A program made the translations under genes and the position numbers. The notes under the pieces were generated by a model that saw only the letters and a list, made by a program, of their open reading frames with translations, was not told the DNA's origin and made no database searches. DNA of 64,000 nt from Tsukamurella asaccharolytica. Its GTDB lineage: Bacteria; Actinomycetota; Actinomycetes; Mycobacteriales; Mycobacteriaceae. The stretch covers positions 248,001 through 312,000 of the forward strand of contig NZ_VIGW01000003.1 in assembly GCF_007858435.1 (NCBI RefSeq), written 5' to 3'. Positions 31,200-41,746 of this stretch are shown here, piece by piece. How positions within the stretch are numbered: the first letter of the stretch is position 1; each line of letters opens with the position of its first letter.

Positions 31200-31418
31200 T
31201 CAGCGTTCGCCGCTCGACGAATCGAACTCGCCGTGCCGGGAGCATCGTGCGGTCCACCCGTGCGGGCTGACCTGGACGATCATCCGGCGCGCGCAGTACG
31301 CGCAGTAGCGCGGCGGCTCGAGCCCGAGGAGCGCCGCCGCGAACACGGGAGCCCCCTCGGCGAGCGGCTTACCGGTGTACACGTCGTACACCGGCTGCGT
31401 GTCCCCCACGACGGTCAC
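31200..31418 (-). CDS. bsaP: BsaP-like biotin synthase auxiliary protein
   Basis: A 72-residue protein starting at GTG 31418 and overlapping the bioB stop (GTGA). It contains [28 protein letters not shown] and a final [15 protein letters not shown]: three cysteines and several aromatic residues, suited to binding metal or an iron-sulfur cluster. The size, the position directly after bioB and the following DUF2567 gene match Rv1590 of Mycobacterium tuberculosis, reported as an accessory to BioB that supports its Fe-S chemistry. The identification rests on this synteny and motif, recalled rather than searched. Confidence 0.75.
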   Translation of the reverse strand: MTVVGDTQPVYDVYTGKPLAEGAPVFAAALLGLEPPRYCAYCARRMIVQVSPHGWTARCSRHGEFDSSSGER

Positions 31419-32422
31419 AGGGTGTCGTTCAGGGCCTTGATCGGCATTTTGAGCTCGCCGAGCAGGTCCAGATCGGTCTCGGCCGGGCGGCCCAGGGTGG
31501 TGAGGTAGTTGCCCACGATGACAGCGTTGATGCCGCCGAGGATGCCCTTCTCGGCGCCCAGGTCGCCGAGCGTGATCTCCCGACCGCCCGCGAATCGCAG
31601 GATGGTGCGCGGCAGCGCGAGCCGGAACGCGGCGACGGACTTGAGCGCCTCGTTCGGCTCGAGCACGTCGAGGTCGCCGAAGGGCGTGCCCGGCCGCGGG
31701 TTGAGGAAGTTGAGGGGCACCTCGTCGGGCTCGAGCTCGGCGAGGTTCGCGGCGAACTCGGCCCGCTGCTCCAGCGTCTCGCCCATGCCGAGGATGCCGC
31801 CGCAGCAGACCTCCAAGCCGGCCTCGCGGACCATTCGCAGGGTGTCCCGACGCTCCTCCCACGAGTGGGTGGTCACGACGTTCGGGAAGTGCGACTTCGC
31901 GGTCTCGAGGTTGTGGTTGTAGCGGTGCACGCCCATCGCCTTGAGCTCGTCGACCTGCTCCTGGGTGAGCATGCCGAGGCTGCACGCGATCTGGATGTCG
32001 ACCTCGTTGCGGATGGCCTCGATGCCGGCTGCCACCTGGCTCATGAGGCGTTTGTCCGGGCCGCGGACGGCCGCGACGATGCAGAACTCGGTCGCACCGG
32101 TCTTGGCGGTCTGCTTCGCGGCCTCGACCAGCGACGGGATGTCGATCCAGGCGGAGCGCACGGGCGACTCGAACAGGCCCGACTGGCTGCAGAAGTGGCA
32201 GTCCTCGGGGCAGCCGCCGGTCTTGAGGCTGATGATGCCCTCGACCTCGACCTCGGGGCCGCACCACTTCATGCGCACCTCGTGGGCAAGCTGAAGGACC
32301 TCGTCGAGCTTGTCGTCGGGCAGCTGTAGCACGGCCAGCACCTGCTCCTGGCTCAGCCCTTCACCGCGCTCGAGCACCTGCTCGCGCGCGACCTCGATGA
32401 TGTCGGCCAGGACCCCGGTCAT
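31415..32422 (-). CDS. bioB: biotin synthase
   Basis: Radical-SAM enzyme inserting sulfur into dethiobiotin; 335 residues. The SAM-cluster motif is [11 protein letters not shown]. The auxiliary 2Fe-2S ligands fall in IQIACSLG and [11 protein letters not shown] and an Arg in [63 protein letters not shown] and [16 protein letters not shown] also match. ATG 32422 with GGGAG upstream was chosen; the open frame starts earlier, but that part has no homology. It has its own BioQ-type box at 32511 and is coupled to the BsaP-like gene. Confidence 0.96.
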   Translation of the reverse strand: MTGVLADIIEVAREQVLERGEGLSQEQVLAVLQLPDDKLDEVLQLAHEVRMKWCGPEVEVEGIISLKTGGCPEDCHFCSQSGLFESPVRSAWIDIPSLVEAAKQTAKTGATEFCIVAAVRGPDKRLMSQVAAGIEAIRNEVDIQIACSLGMLTQEQVDELKAMGVHRYNHNLETAKSHFPNVVTTHSWEERRDTLRMVREAGLEVCCGGILGMGETLEQRAEFAANLAELEPDEVPLNFLNPRPGTPFGDLDVLEPNEALKSVAAFRLALPRTILRFAGGREITLGDLGAEKGILGGINAVIVGNYLTTLGRPAETDLDLLGELKMPIKALNDTL

Positions 32423-32510
32423 GTGATCTCCCTCGTCGGCTGTGGTCGTTCGGCTGTGGTGTGCGACACGTGGCGTCGCGGCTACCGAGCACTGTACAGC
32501 GTTCAATTCA

Positions 32511-32523
32511 TGAACAGTGTTCA
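32511..32523. promoter_or_regulatory. BioQ-type box upstream of bioB
   Basis: TGAACAGTGTTCA, a perfect TGAAC-N3-GTTCA palindrome, the form described for the TetR-type repressor BioQ in corynebacteria and mycobacteria. A GTTCA at 32501-32505 forms a second overlapping half-site pair (GTTCA-N5-TGAAC). It lies 89 bases from the bioB start. Confidence 0.65.
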
Positions 32524-32538
32524 AGGCCGGTCGTCCAC

Positions 32539-33243
32539 TCAGTTGAGGCTCACGAGCCAGCTCGCGTCGAACCAGGCGGGCGCGGCCGCCACGAACCGCT
32601 CCGGCGCGAGCGCGGCGGCCCCGTCGGGGATCCGCCCGACGATCGGCACTCCGGTGATCTCGGGCAGGTCGACGAGGTTGCAGCGTTCCGCCAGGCCCGG
32701 GTCCTCGGGCCAGCGGGAGAGCACGAGGCCGGCGCAGGCGACGCCGCCCGCCTCGAGGGCCCGGACCGTCAGTTCGGTGTGGTTGAGCGTGCCGAGCGCG
32801 GGGTCGGCGACCACCACGGCCGGGGCCGCGAGGTCGGCCGCGAGGTCGACCAGCGTGAACGGCGTTCGATTCCCGTCGACGCCGAGCCGCACGAGGACGC
32901 CGCCGGCGCCCTCGACGAGCACGGTGCCGTCCGCGCGCCGAACGACGGCCGCGGCCTCGTCGCGCCCGAGCGCCGGCAGGCCGGCCCGACGGGCGGCGGT
33001 CAGCGGCGCGAGGGGTTCGGGGTACCTGCGGTGCTCGACGGTGACGGCGCCCGGCGCGAGACGGGCGACCGCGGCGGCGTCCGCGAGCTGCCCCTCCTCA
33101 TCGCGCTCGGCACCGTCGGGGAAGCCCGTCTGGGCTGGTTTGACGACGGTGACCGGCCCGCTCGGCAGCAGCGCCGCGGCCAGGGCGGCCGTCGCGACGG
33201 TCTTGCCGACGCCGGTCGAGGTTCCGGTGACGCAGAGGATCAC
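32539..33243 (-). CDS. bioD: dethiobiotin synthetase
   Basis: ATP-dependent ring closure of diaminopelargonic acid with CO2 to dethiobiotin; 234 residues, homodimer. Walker A is GTSTGVGKT near the N-terminus; [10 protein letters not shown] binds the substrate, and [13 protein letters not shown] and [21 protein letters not shown] follow. GTG 33243 overlaps the bioF stop (GTGA). The C-terminal region is shorter than average, as in actinobacterial BioD. Last gene of bioA-bioF-bioD. Confidence 0.94.
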   Translation of the reverse strand: MILCVTGTSTGVGKTVATAALAAALLPSGPVTVVKPAQTGFPDGAERDEEGQLADAAAVARLAPGAVTVEHRRYPEPLAPLTAARRAGLPALGRDEAAAVVRRADGTVLVEGAGGVLVRLGVDGNRTPFTLVDLAADLAAPAVVVADPALGTLNHTELTVRALEAGGVACAGLVLSRWPEDPGLAERCNLVDLPEITGVPIVGRIPDGAAALAPERFVAAAPAWFDASWLVSLN

Positions 33244-34397
33244 GCGACCGCGGCCCGGATCACGCGGACGGCGGTCGCGACCTCGGCAGCGGTGAGATCG
33301 GCCCGCACGGTGATGCGCAGGCGCGAGGTGCCCTCGGGCACCGACGGCGGCCGGAAGCATCCGACGTGCACCCCCTGCGCCGCGCAGGCGTCGCGGGCCG
33401 CGACGGCCCGCTCGGGCTCGCCGAGCACGAGCGAGACCACCGCCGACGTCGGCTCGGGCGCGCCGATGCCGGCGGCCACGGCGCGGGCGCGGTCCAGGAC
33501 CCGGGCCGCCAGCGCGGGGTCGGCCCGCAGCTCGGACAGGGCTGCGGCCGCGGCCGCGACGGCGGCGGGGGCGAGGCCCGTGTCGAAGATGAACGGACGC
33601 GCGGCGTCGATCAGGTGTGCGCGCACCCGCTCGGGCCCGAGGACGACGCCGCCCTGGGAGCCGAGCGCCTTGGACATGGTCGCGGTGACGACGAGGTCGG
33701 GCGCGCCGGCCAGGCCGAGCTCGTGGACCAGGCCGCGGCCGCCGGCGCCGCGGACGCCGAGGCCGTGGGCCTCGTCGACCACGAGGGCGGCGCCGTGCGC
33801 GCGGGCGGCGGCGTGCAGCTCGGAGACGGGCGCGAGCACCCCGTCGGCGCTGTAGACCGAGTCGCTCAGGACGAGGGCGCGCGGCTCCGCGCGGTCAGCC
33901 AGCGCCTCCTGAACTGCGTTCACGTCGCCGCGTGGGGTGACCACGACGCGGGCACGCGAGAGCCGGCAGGCGTCGACGAGGGAGGCGTGCGAGCCACCGT
34001 CGGAGACGACGAGTGCGCCGCGCCCGGCGAGGGCGGTGACCACGCCGAGGTTGGCGAGGTAGCCGGACGAGAAGCACAGCGCCGCCTCGGCGCCGAGGAA
34101 GTCCGCCAGGTCGCGCTCGAACCGCTCGTGTAGCTCAGTCGTGCCGGTGATCAGGCGCGATCCGGTGGCACCCGCACCCCAGACGCGGAGCGCGTCGACG
34201 GCGGCGTCGAGCACGCGCGGGTGTCGGCTGAGGCCGAGGTAGTCGTTGGAGGCGAGGTCCAAACCCGGCTGGTCCGGCCGGCGCGCCGTCAGCGACCGGC
34301 GCAGGCCGGCTGCGGCCCGGTCGTCGGCGTAGCCGTCGAGCCAGCCCAGCGCGTCGTCTCGGACCTCCCGGTGGGCCGGTAGTTGAACACCGTTCAT
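33240..34397 (-). CDS. bioF: 8-amino-7-oxononanoate synthase
   Basis: PLP-dependent condensation of pimeloyl thioester with alanine; 385 residues of the alpha-oxoamine synthase family. [81 protein letters not shown] and the PLP lysine in [12 protein letters not shown] are present. ATG 34397 is four bases after the bioA stop. The start codon overlaps a perfect BioQ-type box, so a bound repressor would sit on the translation start of bioF. Confidence 0.95.
   Translation of the reverse strand: MNGVQLPAHREVRDDALGWLDGYADDRAAAGLRRSLTARRPDQPGLDLASNDYLGLSRHPRVLDAAVDALRVWGAGATGSRLITGTTELHERFERDLADFLGAEAALCFSSGYLANLGVVTALAGRGALVVSDGGSHASLVDACRLSRARVVVTPRGDVNAVQEALADRAEPRALVLSDSVYSADGVLAPVSELHAAARAHGAALVVDEAHGLGVRGAGGRGLVHELGLAGAPDLVVTATMSKALGSQGGVVLGPERVRAHLIDAARPFIFDTGLAPAAVAAAAAALSELRADPALAARVLDRARAVAAGIGAPEPTSAVVSLVLGEPERAVAARDACAAQGVHVGCFRPPSVPEGTSRLRITVRADLTAAEVATAVRVIRAAVA
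34384..34396. promoter_or_regulatory. BioQ-type box overlapping the bioF start codon
   Basis: TGAACACCGTTCA on the plus strand is a perfect TGAAC-N3-GTTCA box. It covers all but one base of the bioF ATG (34397-34395) and the next codons. It suggests an internal promoter for bioFD, or a roadblock repressor site inside the bioAFD transcript. Confidence 0.55.
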
Positions 34398-34401
34398 GTC
34401 C

Positions 34402-35673
34402 TCACTGTAGCGCCGCGCGCACCGCGGCCGAGACGCCTCCGCAGATCGCGGCGACGTCGTCGGGCGTGCTGATGAACGGCGGCATCGTGTAGACGAGGTC
34501 GCGGAAGGGACGCAGCCAGACGCCCGCGGCGACGGTCGCGGCGGTCGCGGCGGCCAGGTCGACGGGCCGGTCGAGCTGAACGACGCCGATGGCGCCGAGC
34601 ACCCGGACGTCCACGACGCCGGGCGCATCCCGGAGCGGCGTGAGCCCGTCCCGCAATCCCCGTTCGATCTCGGCGACCCGGGCGGCCCAGTCGTGCGCGA
34701 GCAGCAGCTCGGTGCTGGCGACCGCGATAGCGCAGGCCAGGGGATTGCCCATGAAGGTGGGGCCGTGCATGAGCGCGCCCTGCGCCGACTGCGAGATGGT
34801 GAGCGCGACCTCGTCGGTGCACAGCATCGCGGCGAGGGTCAGGTAGCCGCCGGTCAGGGCCTTCCCGAGGCACAGGATGTCGGGGGTGATCCCCGCCGCG
34901 TCGCTGGCGAAGAGGGTGCCGGTGCGGCCGAAGCCCGTGGCGATCTCGTCGCAGATGAGCAGGACGTCGTGCCGGCGGGTGATCTCGCGCAGGGCGGCGA
35001 CGTACGCGGGCGGGTGGAACCGCATCCCGCCCGCACCCTGCACGACGGGCTCGATGATGACGGCGGCCAGCTCGTGGGCGTGCGCGCCGACGAGGCGGTC
35101 GAGTTCGGCGACGTAGGCCTCGTCGTACTCCGCGGGCGGCGCGGGGGCGAAGACCTGCGTGGCGAGCACGTCGGTCCAGAGGGCGTGCATGCCGCCGTCG
35201 GGGTCGCAGACGCTCATCGGGGTGAAGGTGTCGCCGTGGTAGCCGCCGCGCCAGGTGAGCAGGCGGTTGCGGCCGTGGACGCCGCGGGCGCGCCAGTACT
35301 GCAGGGCGGTCTTCACGGCGACCTCGATGGAGACCGAGCCGCTGTCGGCGAGGAAGACGCGATCGAGGCCGTCGGGGGTGATGCGTACCAGCAGGTCGCC
35401 GAGGCGGGCGGCGCTCTCGTGGGTGAGGCCGCCGAACATGACGTGCGACATGGTGTCGATCTGGGCCTTCGCCGCGGCGTCGAGCACGGGGTTGCGGTAG
35501 CCGTGGATCGCGGCCCACCAGGAGCTCATCCCGTCGATGACCTCCGCGCCGTCGCCGAGGGTCAGGCGGACGCCCTCGGCGGAGGTGACGACCCGCGCCC
35601 CGGCGCCGCCGACGGCGCTGTACGGGTGCCACAGCGTCCGGGCATCCAGGTCGAGGATCTCGTCGGGCGTCAT
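34402..35673 (-). CDS. bioA: adenosylmethionine-8-amino-7-oxononanoate aminotransferase
   Basis: Transfers the amino group of S-adenosylmethionine to KAPA, giving DAPA; 423 residues, class III PLP aminotransferase. LWHPYSAVG (substrate binding), [70 protein letters not shown] and the PLP lysine in [12 protein letters not shown] are typical BioA. ATG 35673 ([10 protein letters not shown]) matches the usual N-terminus; an upstream in-frame ATG at 35712 adds 13 residues. No BioQ box is visible upstream of it. Confidence 0.95.
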   Translation of the reverse strand: MTPDEILDLDARTLWHPYSAVGGAGARVVTSAEGVRLTLGDGAEVIDGMSSWWAAIHGYRNPVLDAAAKAQIDTMSHVMFGGLTHESAARLGDLLVRITPDGLDRVFLADSGSVSIEVAVKTALQYWRARGVHGRNRLLTWRGGYHGDTFTPMSVCDPDGGMHALWTDVLATQVFAPAPPAEYDEAYVAELDRLVGAHAHELAAVIIEPVVQGAGGMRFHPPAYVAALREITRRHDVLLICDEIATGFGRTGTLFASDAAGITPDILCLGKALTGGYLTLAAMLCTDEVALTISQSAQGALMHGPTFMGNPLACAIAVASTELLLAHDWAARVAEIERGLRDGLTPLRDAPGVVDVRVLGAIGVVQLDRPVDLAAATAATVAAGVWLRPFRDLVYTMPPFISTPDDVAAICGGVSAAVRAALQ

Positions 35674-35771
35674 GTCGGGCCACGTTAGCGGTGCGCGGCA
35701 GGGCGTCGCCATCCGCCGGGCGGGCGTGGTGCCTCCCGGCGGGGGCGGTCGCGGATGGCATGATCGGGCCC

Positions 35772-38114
35772 ATGGTTTCCGGCGTTGAGCGACCCGTCGG
35801 CGCGACCTACCGTCTGCAACTGGGGCCGGACTTCACCTTCGACGATGCCGCCCGCCGCGTGCCCTACCTGGCCGATCTCGGCGTGACGCACCTCTACCTC
35901 TCTCCCGTCCTCGAGGCGGTGCGCGGCTCGCTCCACGGCTACGACGTGACGGATCCGACGACGGTGCGCGCGGAGCTCGGCGGGCGGCGGGGCCTGGAAC
36001 GCCTCGCGGATTCGGCCCACGTCGACGGTCTCGGCCTGGTGATCGACATCGTCCCGAACCATCTCGGCGTCGGCCGTCCCGAGCAGAATCCGTGGTGGTG
36101 GGACGTGCTCACGCACGGCCGGAAGTCGCCGTTCGCGCACTACTTCGACATCGAGTGGGACCCGCGCAACGGCGCCGGAGGCAAGCTGGCCCTGCCCGTC
36201 CTCGCCTCCGAGGAGGACGTCGCGGCCATCACCGTCGATCGGAGCGGCCCCGAGCCCCTCCTGCGATACCACGACCGCACGTTTCCTGTGGGACGGGACG
36301 TGGGCGGGCTGGACGCGGAGCGGGTCCACTACGCGCAGCCCTACCGTCTCGTGCCGTGGACCTCGCCCGTCCGTTCCTACCGCAGGTTCTTCACCGTCGA
36401 CGACCTCGCCGCCGTGCGGGTGGAGGATCCCGAGGTCTTCGCCGCGACGCACGCCGAGATCGGGTCGTGGTTCGCGGACGGCATCGCCGACGGCCTGCGC
36501 GTCGACCATCCGGACGGGCTCGCGGATCCGGTCGGCTACCTGCGCATGCTGCGCGAGCTCACCGGGCCGTCCGCGTGGATCGTGATCGAGAAGATCCTCG
36601 AGGCGGACGAACCGCTGGAACCGGAGCTCCCCGTCGCGGGTACCACCGGCTACGACGCCCTGCGCGAGATCGGGCACGCCCTGCTCGACCCCTCGGGCGA
36701 GACGGGGCTGAGCGCGCTGCACGAGCGCTGGACCGGGAACGACGGTGCCATCCGCTGGGACTCCGCGGAGACGCTGCGCCTGCGGGACGAGCTCGCCGCC
36801 GCCGACCTGCGCCCCGAGTTCCTCCGGCTGGCCCGAGCGATCCGGCGCGACACAGCTACGCGGGTGCCCGTCGACGACCTCGCGGACGCCGCGCTGGTGT
36901 GGATGAACGAGATCCCGTACTACCGCGACGATTACCCGGTGCTCGCGGAGCGAGCCGACGCCGCCCGGCAGCGCGCCCTGCGCACGGCGAGCCTCGCCGA
37001 CGCCGATCCGGGCCTGCGGCACGCGCTCGAGGCTGTCGCCGCCGCGCGCGATCTCGGTGGCGAACCCGCCCGGCGGTTCGCCCAGCTCACGGGCGCACTG
37101 ACGGCGAAGTCGCTGGAGGACACGGCCTACTACCGGTCGGCGCGGTTGGTCTCGCTGCAGGAAGTGGGCGGCGCACCGTCGGACTTCGGTCCCACCGACC
37201 CTCACCCGGCCCTCGCCCGACGCGCCGCGGACCGGCCCGCGGCGATGACGACCCTGTCGACGCACGACACCAAACGTGGCGAGGACGTGCGTGCCCGCAT
37301 CGGCGTGCTGAGCCAGTGCCCGTGGGACTGGGCTGTGACCGTCGACCGGTGCCTGCCCCGGCTCCCGTCGCCGCCCGATCCGATGACGGGACTCTTTCTC
37401 CTGCAGAACGCGCTAGGGGTGTGGCCGGAGTCCGGGATCGTTTCCGACGAGCTTCGCGCGCGACTGCACGCCTACGCCGAGAAATCCCTGCGCGAGGGCC
37501 GCGTCGGCACGTCCTGGACCTCACCCGACGGCGCCTTCGAGGCGGCCGGACACGCCTTCCTGGATTCGCTGTTCGACGGTCCGGCCAGCACCGCGATGAC
37601 GGAGCTGGTGGGCGAGCTGGCACCGCACGGGCGGTCGGACGCGCTCGCGCAGAAGCTTCTGCAGCTGGCGGGCCCCGGAGTGCCCGATGTCTACCAGGGC
37701 ACGGAGCGCTGGGAGGACTCCCTGGTCGACCCGGACAATCGTCGGCCGGTGGACTGGTCCGCCGCGGACGGCGGACACCCCAAGCAGCACCTGGTACGCA
37801 CCACGCTGCGGCTGCGACGGGAGCGCCCGGCGAGTTTCATCGGCGGCTCGTACCGCCCGCTTCTCGCCGATGGGCCCGCCGCCGACCACCTTCTCGGATT
37901 CCTCCGCGGTCCCCTCGACCGGACACCCGACGTGGCCGCGCTCGCCACCCGGTGGTCCCTCCGCCTGGAGCGGGCGGGCGGCTGGCGCGACACGTGGCTC
38001 GATCTCAGCAACGGCAGCTGGACCGACCGGCTGACCGGTCACGTCATCACTGGTCGGACGGCACTCCGGGAGCTTTTCCTCGAACATCCTGTCGCCCTGC
38101 TCGTGCGCGAGTAG
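35772..38114 (+). CDS. treY: malto-oligosyltrehalose synthase
   Basis: Isomerises the reducing-end glucose of malto-oligosaccharides to a trehalosyl unit (TreY of the TreYZ pathway); 780 residues, GH13. [27 protein letters not shown] opens the barrel. The conserved regions are [11 protein letters not shown] (I), [14 protein letters not shown] with the nucleophile Asp (II), [14 protein letters not shown] with the acid Glu (III) and [17 protein letters not shown] (IV). [23 protein letters not shown] near the C-terminus is typical. ATG 35772 was chosen; the frame extends further up without homology. It is divergent from bioA, and treZ follows after one unknown gene. Confidence 0.96.
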   Translation: MVSGVERPVGATYRLQLGPDFTFDDAARRVPYLADLGVTHLYLSPVLEAVRGSLHGYDVTDPTTVRAELGGRRGLERLADSAHVDGLGLVIDIVPNHLGVGRPEQNPWWWDVLTHGRKSPFAHYFDIEWDPRNGAGGKLALPVLASEEDVAAITVDRSGPEPLLRYHDRTFPVGRDVGGLDAERVHYAQPYRLVPWTSPVRSYRRFFTVDDLAAVRVEDPEVFAATHAEIGSWFADGIADGLRVDHPDGLADPVGYLRMLRELTGPSAWIVIEKILEADEPLEPELPVAGTTGYDALREIGHALLDPSGETGLSALHERWTGNDGAIRWDSAETLRLRDELAAADLRPEFLRLARAIRRDTATRVPVDDLADAALVWMNEIPYYRDDYPVLAERADAARQRALRTASLADADPGLRHALEAVAAARDLGGEPARRFAQLTGALTAKSLEDTAYYRSARLVSLQEVGGAPSDFGPTDPHPALARRAADRPAAMTTLSTHDTKRGEDVRARIGVLSQCPWDWAVTVDRCLPRLPSPPDPMTGLFLLQNALGVWPESGIVSDELRARLHAYAEKSLREGRVGTSWTSPDGAFEAAGHAFLDSLFDGPASTAMTELVGELAPHGRSDALAQKLLQLAGPGVPDVYQGTERWEDSLVDPDNRRPVDWSAADGGHPKQHLVRTTLRLRRERPASFIGGSYRPLLADGPAADHLLGFLRGPLDRTPDVAALATRWSLRLERAGGWRDTWLDLSNGSWTDRLTGHVITGRTALRELFLEHPVALLVRE

Positions 38115-38148
38115 AAAACTTGTCAGGGGGTATGCGCACACTCGGGGC

Positions 38149-38826
38149 ATGAACAGCGAAACCCCGCGGCCGCTCACCACGGCACTCGTCCAGTCCGCCA
38201 CCGCGCGCGCCGGCGTCAGCGGCAACCGGATCCGCGCCTCGTCGCTGGCGCGGGTCGCGGAATCGCTGCGGGAGCACGGCCTCCCGGCCGATCTCCTGCC
38301 CACCGGCCGCCTGGTCATGGTCGCCGGCACGTCGCGGCTCACCGCGCAGACGCTGCCCGGCGGAGCCATCGAGGTACGAGCGCTGCGCGAGGGGCGCAAC
38401 TCCATCCTCGGCCTCCTGGGTGACGCGGAGGAGGTCGCGCACCTCCTGATCCGCTGCGTGGGGATGGCCTCGGCGTGGGAGCTCACCGCGGAGATCCACG
38501 ACCGGCTGATCCTCGCCGGCGACGGCACGGTGCTCAGCGAGGTTCCGATGAGCGACACGCTCTACGTCCGCCTCGGCGACCGCACCTTCGCGGAGGTCTT
38601 CGCCGAGGACGCCAGCGCCTGCCTCGGGCAGCCCGCCGTCGTCACGCTCACTACGCGGGTGTGCACCCACTCGCTGGACGAGGTCTGGCGGTTCCGGTCG
38701 CTGGATCACCACGACTTCCGGCCCATCGGCTGCATCACCGGCGGCCGGCACGAGACGGCGGAGTCGGCGCTCGCCGCGATCGAACTGCACCGGGCCCGCA
38801 CCGCGGAGTGGGAGAGCCTGCATTGA
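38149..38826 (+). CDS. uncharacterised protein between treY and treZ
   Basis: A 225-residue soluble protein with no signal peptide or membrane segment. It starts MNSETPRPLTTALVQSATARAG, has an alternating alpha/beta pattern, RLTAQTLPGGAIEVRALREGRNSILGLLGD, and four cysteines spread out (in IRCVGMAS, DASACLGQP, TTRVCTHS and IGCITGG). I do not recognise the family. It sits 34 bases after treY and 18 before treZ, so it is probably co-transcribed with the trehalose genes. Its location suggests a role in, or control of, glycogen/trehalose turnover, but a passenger gene is possible. Confidence 0.8.
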   Translation: MNSETPRPLTTALVQSATARAGVSGNRIRASSLARVAESLREHGLPADLLPTGRLVMVAGTSRLTAQTLPGGAIEVRALREGRNSILGLLGDAEEVAHLLIRCVGMASAWELTAEIHDRLILAGDGTVLSEVPMSDTLYVRLGDRTFAEVFAEDASACLGQPAVVTLTTRVCTHSLDEVWRFRSLDHHDFRPIGCITGGRHETAESALAAIELHRARTAEWESLH

Positions 38827-38844
38827 CGCTATCGTTGCGAACCG

Positions 38845-40584
38845 ATGTCCACCCCGCCCGTCACCGCTGCCGATCACGCTTTCGAGGTGTGGGCTCCGCG
38901 GCCTCAGCGGGTCCGGCTCTGGCTCGACGGCGCGGTGCACCCGATGCGCCGCGGCACCGACGACTGGTGGCGGATCACCGCGCCGGCGGCGCCCGGCGCG
39001 CGGTACGGCTTCCTTCTCGATGACGACGAAACGGTGCTCCCCGATCCGCGCTCGCCCCGCCAGCCCGACGGGGTGCACGGCCCGTCGGCGCTGATCCCGC
39101 AGGTCGACGGTCCGCGGTGGCCGGGAAGGGAGCTGCGCGGCGCCGTCGTCTACGAGCTGCACCTCGGCACGTTCACCCCGGAGGGCACGTTCGACGCCGC
39201 CATCGAGCGGCTCCCGTACCTGCGCGACGTCGGGATCGGCTTCGTCCAGCTGATGCCGGTGAACGCCTTCAACGGCGAGCACGGCTGGGGCTACGACGGT
39301 GTCGGGTGGTTCGCGGTGCACGAGCCCTACGGCGGACCGTCGGGCCTGGAGAGGTTCGTCGCCGCGGCCCACGACCTCGGCCTCGGCGTCCTCCTCGACG
39401 TGGTGCACAACCACCTGGGGCCGTCGGGGAACTACCTCGGGCGGTTCGGCCCCTACGAGACCGACGGCGCGAACGCATGGGGCAGCACGATCAACCTCTC
39501 CGGCGAGGGTAGCGCGGAGGTGCGACGGTTCATCCTCGACGACATCGCGTGGTGGCTGCGCCGCTACGGCGTCGACGGGCTGCGGTTGGACGCGGTGCAC
39601 GCCCTCGTCGACCACTCCGACCGGCACCTCCTCGAGGACGCCGCTGCGCTGACCGCAGAGTTGTCGGTGGAACTCGGCCGCCCGCTGGCCCTGATCGCGG
39701 AGTCCGACCTCAACGACCCGCGCCTGGTTACCCCCGTCGACCTGGGCGGCTACGGCCTCGCCGCGCAGTGGAACGACGACGTCCACCACGCGATCCACAC
39801 CATCGTCTCGGGCGAGCGCCAGGGCTACTACGCCGATTTCGGCGGCCCCGAGTGCCTCGCGACCGTCCTCACCGAGGGCTTCTTCCACGCCGGCACGTAC
39901 AGCGCGTTCCGCGGCCGCACCCACGGGGAGCGGATCGACCCGGAACGGGTGGCGCCGTCGCAGCTCCTGGCCTACACCTGCACGCACGACCAGGTGGGCA
40001 ACCGCGCCCGCGGCGACCGGCCGTCGGAGTACCTCACGACAGGGCAACTCGCGGTGAAGGCGGCGCTCGTGCTGTTCGGCGCGTTCACGCCGATGCTCTT
40101 AATGGGCGAGGAATGGGGCGCGCGCACGCCCTTCCGCTTCTTCACCAGCCACCCCGAACCCGAGCTGGCGCGCGCCACCGCGGAGGGGCGCAAGGCCGAG
40201 TTCGCCGAGCACGGCTGGCCGCCGGGCGACGTGCCCGACCCGCAGGATCCCGACACCCTCGCGGTCTCGCGCCTGGACTGGTCCGAGACCACGCGGCCGG
40301 AACACGCCCGACTGCTGGAGACGTACCGCGCGCTCATCGAACTCCGCCGCGACCCCGCCCTCGCCCACGACGACCTGCGCGCCGTCACGTGCGATCACCC
40401 GGGCGAGGCCACCTGGTTCGCCGTACACCGCGGTGACCTGACGTTGCTCGTGAACTTCTCGCCATCACCGGTCACGGCGCCGTTCGCCGGCGACCCGGAG
40501 CTGTACTGGGAGGCACCGTCGGTCGTGGACGGAGCGACGACGGTGCCGGGCCACTCCTTCACGGTGCTGCGCCGCAGGGCCTGA
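38845..40584 (+). CDS. treZ: malto-oligosyltrehalose trehalohydrolase
   Basis: Releases trehalose from malto-oligosyltrehalose made by TreY; 579 residues, GH13. An N-terminal CBM48-like domain (FEVWAPRPQRVRLWLDG) precedes the barrel with the four regions: VLLDVVHNHLGPSGNY, DGLRLDAVHAL (nucleophile Asp), ALIAESDLNDPRL (acid Glu) and YTCTHDQVGNRARGDR. LMGEEWGARTPFRFF is the TreZ signature. The debranching enzyme treX often found with this pair is not in the window. Confidence 0.96.
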   Translation: MSTPPVTAADHAFEVWAPRPQRVRLWLDGAVHPMRRGTDDWWRITAPAAPGARYGFLLDDDETVLPDPRSPRQPDGVHGPSALIPQVDGPRWPGRELRGAVVYELHLGTFTPEGTFDAAIERLPYLRDVGIGFVQLMPVNAFNGEHGWGYDGVGWFAVHEPYGGPSGLERFVAAAHDLGLGVLLDVVHNHLGPSGNYLGRFGPYETDGANAWGSTINLSGEGSAEVRRFILDDIAWWLRRYGVDGLRLDAVHALVDHSDRHLLEDAAALTAELSVELGRPLALIAESDLNDPRLVTPVDLGGYGLAAQWNDDVHHAIHTIVSGERQGYYADFGGPECLATVLTEGFFHAGTYSAFRGRTHGERIDPERVAPSQLLAYTCTHDQVGNRARGDRPSEYLTTGQLAVKAALVLFGAFTPMLLMGEEWGARTPFRFFTSHPEPELARATAEGRKAEFAEHGWPPGDVPDPQDPDTLAVSRLDWSETTRPEHARLLETYRALIELRRDPALAHDDLRAVTCDHPGEATWFAVHRGDLTLLVNFSPSPVTAPFAGDPELYWEAPSVVDGATTVPGHSFTVLRRRA

Positions 40585-40640
40585 CCACAATCCGCGGGCA
40601 GCGCGACGCTCAGCGGACGCTTTGTGAGAACCTAACGTTC

Positions 40641-41681
40641 ATGCGTATCGGATTGGGCATCAACTACACGGACGGGTTCAAGGCCACGGCCGACGAGGTC
40701 CTCGACCTGGAGCGGGCGGGGCTGGACATCGTCTTCGTCCCCGAGGCGTACTCGTTCGACGCGGTGAGCGCGCTCGGCTACCTCGCCGCGAAGACGGAGC
40801 GCGTGCAGTTGGCGTCGGGCATCCTGCAGATCTACACCCGTACCCCCACGCTCACGGCGATGACGGCGGCGGGCCTGGACAACGTCTCTGACGGCCGTTT
40901 CATCCTGGGTCTCGGCGCCTCGGGCCCGCAGGTGATCGAGGGCTTCCACGGCGTCAAGTACGACGCCCCGATCGGCCGCACCCGCGAGATCATCGAGGTG
41001 TGCCGCAAGGTCTGGCGGCGTGAGCGGCTCGAGCACCGCGGCACGTTCTACACGATGCCGCTCACCGCCGAGGACGGCGGCACCGGTCTCGGCAAGCCGC
41101 TCAAGCTGATCAACCACCCTGTGCGCGAGCGGATCCCGGTGCTCCTGGCCGCGCTCGGCCAGAAGAACGTCGCGCTGGCCGCCGAGGTCGCCGAGGGCTG
41201 GCAGCCGATCTTCTTCTTCCCGGAGAAGGCGAAGGACGTGTGGGGCGAGGCCGTCGCCGCGGGCACGGCCAAGCGCGATCCCGCGCTCGGCGAGCTGGAG
41301 GTCTACGCCGGGCCGACGCTCGCGATCGGCGAGAACGTCGACCACCTGCTCGAGTTCGTCAAGCCGCACCTCGCGCTGTACATCGGCGGCATGGGCGCCA
41401 AGGGTAAGAACTTCTACCACACGCTGGCCACCAACTACGGCTACGGCGCCGAGGCCGACCGGATCCAGGAGCTGTACCTGGCCGGCGATAAGGCCGCCGC
41501 CGCCGAGGCCGTGCCGGACGAGCTGGCCCGCGGCGTCTCCCTCATCGGACCGAAGGGGTACGTGAAGGAGCGGGTCGCCGCCTTCGCGGAGGCCGGGGCG
41601 ACGGTGCTCAACGTCACGCCGATCGCGGACGACGCTGCCGGCCGGGTGAAGCAGGTCGAGGCGCTGCGCGAGCTCGTGTAG
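40641..41681 (+). CDS. LLM-class F420-dependent oxidoreductase
   Basis: A 346-residue luciferase-like TIM-barrel enzyme of the coenzyme F420 group known from mycobacteria (Rv3520c-like). [77 protein letters not shown] and [23 protein letters not shown] are characteristic. Substrate unknown. A long hairpin follows the stop and probably ends its transcript before the next oxidoreductase gene. Confidence 0.9.
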   Translation: MRIGLGINYTDGFKATADEVLDLERAGLDIVFVPEAYSFDAVSALGYLAAKTERVQLASGILQIYTRTPTLTAMTAAGLDNVSDGRFILGLGASGPQVIEGFHGVKYDAPIGRTREIIEVCRKVWRRERLEHRGTFYTMPLTAEDGGTGLGKPLKLINHPVRERIPVLLAALGQKNVALAAEVAEGWQPIFFFPEKAKDVWGEAVAAGTAKRDPALGELEVYAGPTLAIGENVDHLLEFVKPHLALYIGGMGAKGKNFYHTLATNYGYGAEADRIQELYLAGDKAAAAEAVPDELARGVSLIGPKGYVKERVAAFAEAGATVLNVTPIADDAAGRVKQVEALRELV

Positions 41682-41689
41682 CAGCCGCC

Positions 41690-41739
41690 ACAACGACGAG
41701 GGGGCGGTCCGGGATGATTTCCAGGCCGCCCCCGGTTGT
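41690..41739 (+). terminator. hairpin terminator between two LLM genes
   Basis: GGGGGCGG (41700-41707) pairs with CCGCCCCC (41726-41733), extended by ACAAC/GTTGT, and a T-rich run TCTCTTCT follows. An ATG at 41714 lies in the loop, which argues against it being the start of the next gene. Confidence 0.55.
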
Positions 41740-41746
41740 CTCTTCT

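Noticed and set aside
35685-37265. A 526-codon minus-strand frame opposite treY
   Set aside because: An antisense shadow of treY. The treY frame has all four GH13 regions; the antisense one is Arg/Gly-rich without any motif.
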